Part shown: in pieces, positions 58,529 through 64,000 of the stretch
Position numbering within the stretch: the stretch's first letter is position 1
How the letters are laid out: each line of letters begins with the position of its first letter
Source: Pseudomonas azotoformans
GTDB lineage: Bacteria > Pseudomonadota > Gammaproteobacteria > Pseudomonadales > Pseudomonadaceae
NCBI RefSeq assembly: GCF_001579805.1
Contig: NZ_CP014546.1
Location: 2,356,001 to 2,420,000, forward strand
Length of the DNA stretch: 64,000 bases
Direction of reading: 5' to 3'
Position numbers and translations under genes: made by a program
The notes under the pieces: model-generated
What the model was told of the DNA's origin: nothing
Seen by the model: only the letters and a program-made list of their open reading frames with translations
The model's database searches: none

Positions 58529-59059
58529 ATGAAGCTTAAAGAACCTATTCGCCTGCGGCAGGCCGGCATGGTGCTGCTGATCAGCCTGGTGTTGTTGCTG
58601 CTTTTGTCGCTGATCGGTCTGTCATCCATGCAAGGCGCGGTCACCCAGCAAAAGGTCACCGCTAGCCTCTGGCACCGCAATCAGTCACTGCAAAGCGCCG
58701 AGAGCGGCTTGCGACGCGGAGAGTCGAGCGTGCAGCGGTCATTTGCGACACTGCTGCCGTGCCGGTCGATTGTCACCTGTGCACCGCCGGCCGCCGCCTA
58801 TTCGGTAGTTGGGGCTGGGCTGGACCCTGTCTCGGGTATCACTTGGACTGCACTGGACGGCGGTCTATACGGCATTCAATCCCTGGGACCTGCGGTGGGG
58901 CTGGCGCATGTACCACCACAAACCGTGGCCGACGTATATCGAGTGACGGCCGTCGGATTAAGCGGCCAATTGCGCACGGTGCTGGAGAGCGTCTATGCGC
59001 GGGTAGAAGAGGAGGGCGGCTCGCGTTTTCAGCGGGTGGCCTGGCGGCAACTTCAATAA
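58529..59059 (+). CDS. pilX: PilX-like minor pilin
   Basis: A 176-residue protein with a short leader (RQAG) before MVLLISLVLLLLLSLIGLSSMQ and the PilX-type EMAxNxxxxxxALQSAE-like pattern seen here as WHRNQSLQSAESGLR. In P. aeruginosa PilX works with the large tip adhesin PilY1, but the next gene here is pilE, not pilY1. Confidence 0.87.
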   Translation: MKLKEPIRLRQAGMVLLISLVLLLLLSLIGLSSMQGAVTQQKVTASLWHRNQSLQSAESGLRRGESSVQRSFATLLPCRSIVTCAPPAAAYSVVGAGLDPVSGITWTALDGGLYGIQSLGPAVGLAHVPPQTVADVYRVTAVGLSGQLRTVLESVYARVEEEGGSRFQRVAWRQLQ

Positions 59060-59070
59060 GGAGCGTTGAA

Positions 59071-59472
59071 ATGGGCATGGACAGCCAGGGCTTTACCCTG
59101 ATCGAGTTACTGATCGCCGTCGTGATCATTGCGGTGCTGGCCGGGATTGCTTACCCCGGCTACACCAGCCATATGAAAAAGGTCTATCGCGCGGAAATCG
59201 TCGCGTTGTTGACCGACCAGGCTCAGCACCTGGAGCGGTTTTATACGAGGAGCGGCACTTTTATTGATGCAAGCGGCGTCAGCGAGGGCAATGATCGCTA
59301 TAGAATCACCGCTGCATTGAACCCTCAGGATTTCCAGTTGGTGGCTACGCCTGGCGTCGGCTCGGTGATGACCGGCGACCTTTGCGGCGACTTCAGCCTG
59401 ACCAGCGCCGGTGCGCGGACCAATCCGGGCGCCGCCCCGGACATGTCGCGCAAGCTGTGCTGGGGGCAATGA
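59071..59472 (+). CDS. pilE: PilE-like minor pilin
   Basis: A 133-residue minor pilin. Leader MGMDSQG, then FTLIELLIAVVIIAVLAGIAYPGYTSHMKK, the PilE/type IVa helix, with two late cysteines (DLCGDF, KLCW) forming the D-region disulphide. AAGGAG lies 8 bases before the ATG. Only 11 bases separate it from pilX. Confidence 0.9.
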   Translation: MGMDSQGFTLIELLIAVVIIAVLAGIAYPGYTSHMKKVYRAEIVALLTDQAQHLERFYTRSGTFIDASGVSEGNDRYRITAALNPQDFQLVATPGVGSVMTGDLCGDFSLTSAGARTNPGAAPDMSRKLCWGQ

Positions 59473-59531
59473 TGAGGGTGCTGGACGACTGGGCGCCAGG
59501 TGCGCGTGTTCCTATTTATCGGCTGGATCAA

Positions 59532-60645
59532 ATGATGGCAGAGCAACAGCAGGTAGTGATTGTCGGTGGCGGGGTCATCGGCTTGTTGACGGCATTCAAC
59601 CTGGCGACCCAAGGGCAAGCCGTGGTGCTGCTGGAGCGCGCGGGGTTGGGACAGGAGTCCTCCTGGGCGGGCGGCGGTATTGTCTCGCCGCTGTATCCGT
59701 GGCGCTACAGCCCGGCTGTCACTGCACTCGCGCATTGGTCCCAGGACTTTTATCCACAGCTGGCGCAGCGCCTGTTCGCCCAGACGGGGGTTGATCCAGA
59801 GGTGCATACCACCGGCCTTTACTGGCTGGACCTGGACGACGAAGCCGAAGCCCTGGCCTGGGCTGCGCGAGAAGGACGCCCCTTGAGCAAAGTGGATGTC
59901 TCGGCTGCCCATGATGCCGTCCCAGTGCTGGGCGGCGGGTACTCCAGCGCGATCTACATGGCTGACGTCGCCAATGTGCGCAATCCGCGCCTGGTCAAAT
60001 CCCTCAAGGCGGCGCTGCTGGCGTTGCCCGGCGTGACCGTTCACGAGCAATCTGAAGTGACAGGGTTTGTTCTGGATGCGGGCAATGTCGTGGGGGTGAA
60101 CACCGCCAATGGGCCGATCTTCGGCGATCAGGTCGTATTGGCGGCTGGCGCCTGGAGCGGTGAATTGCTGGGTACGTTGGGCCTGTCGCTGCCGGTCGAG
60201 CCGGTCAAGGGCCAGATGATCCTGTACAAATGCGCTTCGGATTTCCTGTCGAGCATGGTCCTGGCCAAGGGGCGTTATGCGATCCCGCGGCGTGACGGGC
60301 ACATCTTGATCGGCAGTACCCTGGAGCATGAAGGTTTCGACAAGACCCCCACCGAAACAGCGCTGCAAAGCCTCAAGGCATCCGCGGTGGAGTTGATTCC
60401 CGCCCTGGCGGGCGCCGAGGTGGTTGGGCACTGGGCCGGATTGCGCCCCGGTTCGCCGGAAGGCATTCCTTACATCGGCCCAGTGCCGGGCTTCAGCGGC
60501 TTGTGGCTCAACTGCGGGCATTACCGCAATGGGCCTGGTGCTGGCGCCGGCGTCCTGCCAGTTGTTTACCGACCTGCTGCTGGCGCGTACGCCGATCATC
60601 GACCCCGCGCCTTATGCGCCCGAAGGTCGGATCAACGCTGGATAG
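59532..60645 (+). pseudogene. thiO: Glycine oxidase ThiO, frameshifted near the C-terminus
   Basis: A flavoprotein of about 370 residues that oxidises glycine to the imine used for the thiazole of thiamin. FAD motif VVIVGGGVIGLLTAFNLA, ERAGLGQESSWAGGG, and C-terminal GHWAGLRPGSPEGIPYIGP are clear. After NCGHYRNG the frame breaks: an extra G in GGG at 60531-60533. Removing it gives GLVLAPASCQLFTDLLL to the stop at 60645, the normal family end. Without the correction the frame runs on to 60902 in nonsense sequence. Error or mutation cannot be told apart here. Confidence 0.9.
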
Positions 60646-60865
60646 ACTTCGGTCCTTGTTCCAGATGCGCCTGGGTGCAATACCACTCCTGGCGCGAGCT
60701 CAAGGCGCGATCCTGTGGCAGGTGCACGCCGCAGTGGGCGCAGCGCACCATCAAGGCTGCGTCAGGCTCGCTGGCGCGATGCTGCTTGGCGGCCGGGCTT
60801 TTGAATTTGCGCCAGAACCATACTGCGGCGGCAATGACGGCAATCCAGAACAATAGACGGAGCAT
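60632..60865 (-). CDS. PP0621-like small membrane-anchored zinc-ribbon protein
   Basis: A 77-residue protein with an N-terminal membrane helix (LLFWIAVIAAAVWFW) and a CxxC...C...H pattern (VRCAHCGVHLPQDRA, then WYCTQAH) resembling a small zinc site. It is the conserved Pseudomonas protein of unknown function found next to bamD. Its last 14 bases overlap the restored thiO end. Confidence 0.85.
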   Translation of the reverse strand: MLRLLFWIAVIAAAVWFWRKFKSPAAKQHRASEPDAALMVRCAHCGVHLPQDRALSSRQEWYCTQAHLEQGPKSIQR

Positions 60866-60948
60866 GATGGGCAGTTTCTCGACAAGGAATGCGCCAGTTT
60901 AGCCAAGGACGTGCCAGGCGCACAGCGCAATAAATATCACCCACAAAA

Positions 60949-60970
60949 AAGGAGCCTCGAAAGGCTCCTT
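60949..60970 (-). terminator. Terminator of bamD
   Basis: AAGGAGCC and GGCTCCTT form an 8-bp stem with a 6-base loop and a T-run on the - strand, 20 bases after the bamD stop. Confidence 0.88.
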
Positions 60971-60990
60971 CTTGATGACGCTGGGTGCTA

Positions 60991-62016
60991 TCAGTCAAAC
61001 ACACCGAAGGTCATGTAGCTGAACCACGAACGATCCTGGTTGTTGCCCAGGGCCTCAGGCTCTTCTTCTTTGATCACGTCGCCGTTCTCGTCATGCGGCT
61101 TGAGCTCCGAAGGAATGGCGTCCTTGGCGTCCTGGTACTGCTTGATCACGTCCTGGTTGGCACGAGTTTCGCCAGGCGGCAGCGGTGGACGGGACTCGAT
61201 CAGGCCCAGGGTGTACTTGCTCAGCCACGAACGGTTGTCGGCTTCAGCAACCTGAGGCACGAACTGGCCGTCTTTCAGGCTTGGGTGATCCGGGTAGTTG
61301 AGCTTCAGGGTTTCCAGGCTGGTGCTGGCCAGCTCGTCCAGGTGCAGACGCTGGTAAGCCTCGGTCATCACGGCCAGGCCGTCACCCACCGAAGGGGTTT
61401 CCTGGAAGTTCTCTACGACATAACGACCACGGTTGGCGGCGGCTACGTAGGCCTGACGGGTCAGGTAGTAGTGGGCCACGTGGATCTCGTAGGAAGCCAG
61501 CAGGTTGCGCAGGTAGATCATGCGCTGCTTGGCGTCCGGCGCGTAGCGGCTGTTGGGGTAGCGGCTGGTCAGCTGGGCGAACTCGTTGTAGGAGTCGCGG
61601 GCAGCGCCCGGGTCACGCTTGGTCATGTCCAGCGGCAGGAAGCGCGCCAGCAGGCCGACGTCCTGGTCGAACGAGGTCAGGCCCTTCATGTAGTAGGCGT
61701 AGTCGACGTTCGGGTGCTGCGGATGCAGGCGGATGAAACGCTCGGCGGCGGACTTGGCAGCTTCCGGCTCGGCGTTCTTGTAGTTGGCGTAGATCAGCTC
61801 GAGCTGGGCCTGGTCGGCGTAGCGCCCGAACGGATAGCGCGACTCCAGTGCCTTCAGCTTCGCTGTGGCGCTGGTGAAGCTATTATTGTCCAAGTCTTTC
61901 TGAGCCAGTTGGTACAACTCGACTTCGCTCAGGTTTTCGTCGACGACTTCCTTTGTTGACGAGCAAGCAGCAGTCATGGCGAGGATGGCGATCAGCAGCA
62001 GGTGTTTCACTTGCAT
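60991..62016 (-). CDS. bamD: Outer-membrane assembly lipoprotein BamD (ComL)
   Basis: A 341-residue lipoprotein of the BAM complex that folds outer-membrane proteins. Lipobox TAAC with Cys18, then TPR helices ([58 protein letters not shown]). The tail beyond residue 245 is longer than in E. coli and typical of Pseudomonas. The ATG at 62016 starts the signal peptide; the upstream extension is not plausible. Divergent from rluD. Confidence 0.96.
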   Translation of the reverse strand: MQVKHLLLIAILAMTAACSSTKEVVDENLSEVELYQLAQKDLDNNSFTSATAKLKALESRYPFGRYADQAQLELIYANYKNAEPEAAKSAAERFIRLHPQHPNVDYAYYMKGLTSFDQDVGLLARFLPLDMTKRDPGAARDSYNEFAQLTSRYPNSRYAPDAKQRMIYLRNLLASYEIHVAHYYLTRQAYVAAANRGRYVVENFQETPSVGDGLAVMTEAYQRLHLDELASTSLETLKLNYPDHPSLKDGQFVPQVAEADNRSWLSKYTLGLIESRPPLPPGETRANQDVIKQYQDAKDAIPSELKPHDENGDVIKEEEPEALGNNQDRSWFSYMTFGVFD

Positions 62017-62165
62017 GGCGGCTTGCGTCCCTATGACGGCCGCTGTCTTGGGCGGGGCCGTCCTGTTATGATGAGCGCCCCGTTGAAAGCCTCGGGGCAA
62101 AAGACGCCGTATTTAACCACAAGCGCGCAGCCGAAACCAAAGGCTGTGCCACGCCTAGTCTGAGC

Positions 62166-63128
62166 ATGTCCGATAAAATTGAACTTCGCGCAGAGGTGCC
62201 GTCCGAATTGGGCGGCCAACGCCTCGATCAAGTCGCCGCACAATTATTCGCTGAGCACTCGCGCTCGCGCCTTTCCGCCTGGATCAAAGACGGCCGCCTG
62301 ACTGTGGATGGAGCGGTTATCCGCCCGCGAGACATAGTCCATGGCGGTGCGATTCTTGAGCTGACTGCCGAGCAGGAAGCCCAGGGAGAATGGGTCGCCC
62401 AGGACATCGAGCTGGATATCGTCTATGAAGACGACGACATCCTGGTCATCAACAAACCCGCAGGCCTGGTGGTTCACCCGGCAGCCGGGCACGCTGATGG
62501 CACCTTGCTCAATGCCCTGCTGCACCACGTGCCGGACATCATCAATGTCCCGCGCTGCGGCATCGTGCACCGTCTGGACAAGGACACCACCGGCTTGATG
62601 GTGGTGGCCAAGACCATTCAGGCGCAGACGCAGTTGGTCACACAATTGCAAAGCCGCAGCGTCAGCCGGATCTACGAGTGCATCGTGATCGGCGTGGTGG
62701 TGGCGGGTGGCAAGATCAACGCTCCCATCGGTCGCCACGGCCAGCAGCGCCAACGTATGGCGGTGATGGAAGGCGGCAAGCAGGCCGTCAGCCACTACCG
62801 TGTGCTGGAGCGTTTCCGTTCCCACACCCACGTGCGGGTCAAGCTGGAAACCGGTCGTACGCACCAGATTCGCGTGCACATGGCGCACATCAACTTCCCG
62901 TTGGTCGGCGATCCGGCCTACGGTGGTCGTTTCCGTATTCCGCCTGCGGCCAGCCAGACCATGGTTGAATCGTTGAAAACCTTCCCACGCCAGGCACTGC
63001 ATGCGCGCTTCCTGGAACTGGACCATCCGACGAGTGGTAAGCGGATGAGCTGGGAATCGCCTCTGCCGGACGATCTGGTCTGGTTGTTGTCGCTGCTCAA
63101 GCAGGATCGCGAGGCGTTTATCGGATGA
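62166..63128 (+). CDS. rluD: 23S rRNA pseudouridine synthase RluD
   Basis: A 320-residue enzyme making pseudouridine at helix 69 of 23S rRNA. N-terminal S4 domain (GQRLDQVAAQLFAEHSRSRLSAWIKDG), catalytic Asp in GIVHRLDKDTTGLMVVAK, and C-terminal RTHQIRVHMAHINFPLVGDPAYGG. It overlaps pgeF by four bases (ATGA at 63125-63128). Confidence 0.97.
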   Translation: MSDKIELRAEVPSELGGQRLDQVAAQLFAEHSRSRLSAWIKDGRLTVDGAVIRPRDIVHGGAILELTAEQEAQGEWVAQDIELDIVYEDDDILVINKPAGLVVHPAAGHADGTLLNALLHHVPDIINVPRCGIVHRLDKDTTGLMVVAKTIQAQTQLVTQLQSRSVSRIYECIVIGVVVAGGKINAPIGRHGQQRQRMAVMEGGKQAVSHYRVLERFRSHTHVRVKLETGRTHQIRVHMAHINFPLVGDPAYGGRFRIPPAASQTMVESLKTFPRQALHARFLELDHPTSGKRMSWESPLPDDLVWLLSLLKQDREAFIG

Positions 63129-63850
63129 GTGACTGGCTGATTCCTGACTGGCCTGCGCCGGCTCAGGTGAAAGCCTGCGTCACCACCCGTGCGGGCGGCG
63201 TCAGCCTGGCGCCGTTCGACAGCCTCAATCTGGGCGATCACGTCGAGGACAGCCTGGAGGCTGTCCTTGAGAATCGCCGTCGTTTAAGTGATGCCTTTGA
63301 TATCCAGCCGGCCTGGCTGCGTCAGGTTCATGGTGTGACTGTGGTCGAAGCTGACCCAGGCCGCACCGCTGAAGCTGATGGCAGTTGGACCAGCACCCCT
63401 GGCATCGCTTGCACCTCAATGACTGCCGACTGCCTGCCCGCACTGTTCTGCAACCGTGCTGGCACTCGCGTCGCCGCAGCCCATGCTGGTTGGCGAGGCC
63501 TGGCGGCGGGCGTGTTGGAAGCGGCATTCGAAAGCCTGGATGTCGAACCCGACGAAGTGCTGGTCTGGCTCGGCCCGGCGATTGGTCCGCAAGCCTTTGA
63601 AGTCGGCCCGGAAGTGCGTGAAGCCTTCATGCAGCAACAGCCGATCAGCGCTGAAGCCTTTGTGCCCAGCCGCAATCCCGGCAAGTTCATGGCCGACATC
63701 TATCAGCTGGCCCGTTTGCGTCTGGCTGCACGGGGTGTCACTGCTGTTTATGGTGGCGGATTCTGCACCGTGACCGACCCGCACTTCTTTTCTTATCGCC
63801 GTAGCCCACGCACCGGTCGGTTTGCCTCCCTTATCTGGCTGGAACGCTAG
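63125..63850 (+). CDS. pgeF: PgeF/YfiH-family peptidoglycan-editing / purine nucleoside phosphorylase protein
   Basis: A 241-residue protein of the DUF152 (multicopper polyphenol oxidase-like) family. The metal ligands are in LRQVHGVTVVEAD, MTADCLPALF and AAAHAGWRGL. Members edit L-Ser from peptidoglycan precursors or phosphorylase purine nucleosides. It starts within the rluD stop, the usual rluD-pgeF-clpB order. Confidence 0.93.
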   Translation: MSDWLIPDWPAPAQVKACVTTRAGGVSLAPFDSLNLGDHVEDSLEAVLENRRRLSDAFDIQPAWLRQVHGVTVVEADPGRTAEADGSWTSTPGIACTSMTADCLPALFCNRAGTRVAAAHAGWRGLAAGVLEAAFESLDVEPDEVLVWLGPAIGPQAFEVGPEVREAFMQQQPISAEAFVPSRNPGKFMADIYQLARLRLAARGVTAVYGGGFCTVTDPHFFSYRRSPRTGRFASLIWLER

Positions 63851-63880
63851 ACTCCTCTGATCTGCGTCAACTGTCCGAAG

Positions 63881-63908
63881 CTTGAAACTCCCAGAATCCA
63901 CCCCATCT
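63881..63908 (+). promoter_or_regulatory. Sigma-32 heat-shock promoter of clpB
   Basis: CTTGAAA at 63881-63887, 13 bases, then CCCCATCT at 63901-63908. This matches the RpoH consensus CTTGAAA-N13/17-CCCCATNT. It lies 73 bases upstream of the clpB start, in the spacer after pgeF. Confidence 0.9.
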
Positions 63909-63981
63909 ATAAGGGTATCTGGCAGGTTTCTTCATTCAGGAATGTTTTATAGCTCCGGCCTGCTCAAAAGGAAGGTGACTA

Positions 63982-64000
63982 ATGCGTATAGATCGTTTAA
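63982..64000 (+). CDS. clpB: ClpB disaggregase, first codons only
   Basis: Only MRIDRL is inside the window. That is the start of Pseudomonas ClpB, and it follows AAGGAAGGTGACTA with a proper spacing, the rluD-pgeF-clpB order and the heat-shock promoter just upstream. The call rests on those, since 6 residues cannot identify a gene alone. Confidence 0.8.

Overview
The window reads as a chromosomal segment of a fluorescent Pseudomonas, probably of the P. fluorescens group. The gene orders pth-rplY-prs-tRNA-ispE-lolB, hemA-prfA-prmC-moeB-murI, murJ-ribF-ileS-lspA-fkpB-ispH and bamD/rluD-pgeF-clpB are those of Pseudomonas. Paired palindromic repeats with the GTGGCGAGGGAGC core are typical of this group. 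No species can be named from the sequence alone.

Bases 1-12,500 hold the right-hand part of a Hrp1-type (P. syringae-like, rsp/rsc-like) type III secretion cluster. The end of hrcN, then hrpO-hrpP-hrcQ-hrcR-hrcS-hrcT-hrcU, runs on the + strand. It meets end to end the - strand genes hrpA-hrpB-hrcJ-hrpD-hrpE-hrpF-hrpG-hrcC-hrpT-hrpV. One HrpS-like sigma-54 activator lies upstream of hrpA. A textbook hrp box (GGAACC-N15-CCACATA) sits between hrpS and hrpA, so a HrpL-type ECF sigma factor is expected left of the window. Compared with P. syringae, hrpZ and hrpR are missing and HrcQ is one unsplit protein, but with an internal ribosome-binding site that could make a separate HrcQ-C.

Bases 12,500-24,500 are core genome: ychF, pth, rplY, prs, tRNA-Gln, ispE, lolB, a TPR lipoprotein, then hemA, prfA, prmC, moeB and murI, followed by a PagL-type lipid A deacylase.

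Bases 25,000-35,200 are the most interesting accessory block. A - strand run of overlapping genes encodes a DUF523/DUF1722 protein, a LitR/CarH-like MerR regulator, a DNA photolyase, an NTF2-like protein, an SDR, an FAD amine-oxidase-like protein, a DUF1365 protein, a cyclopropane-fatty-acid-synthase-like enzyme, a DUF2878 membrane protein and a YkgJ Fe-S-type protein. Its promoter carries four TGTACA boxes arranged as two pairs with an 18-bp period, wrapped around a good -35/-10. A similar but weaker pair precedes the neighbouring renalase-like/TIGR02450 genes. This looks like a light- or photo-oxidation-induced regulon for lipid modification and DNA repair, controlled by its own LitR.

Bases 35,200-64,000 are mostly housekeeping: yfcH-like epimerase, hemH, a TonB receptor, algW, ybgI, cysD-cysNC, an acyltransferase, pta, slyD, rpsT, murJ, ribF, ileS, lspA, fkpB, ispH, a type IV minor pilin set (fimT, pilV, pilW, pilX, pilE, with no pilY1), thiO, bamD, rluD, pgeF and the first bases of clpB behind a near-perfect heat-shock promoter. 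Two conserved genes, cysNC and thiO, each carry a single extra base in a C or G triplet that breaks the frame. Either the assembly has indel errors or both genes are mutated.
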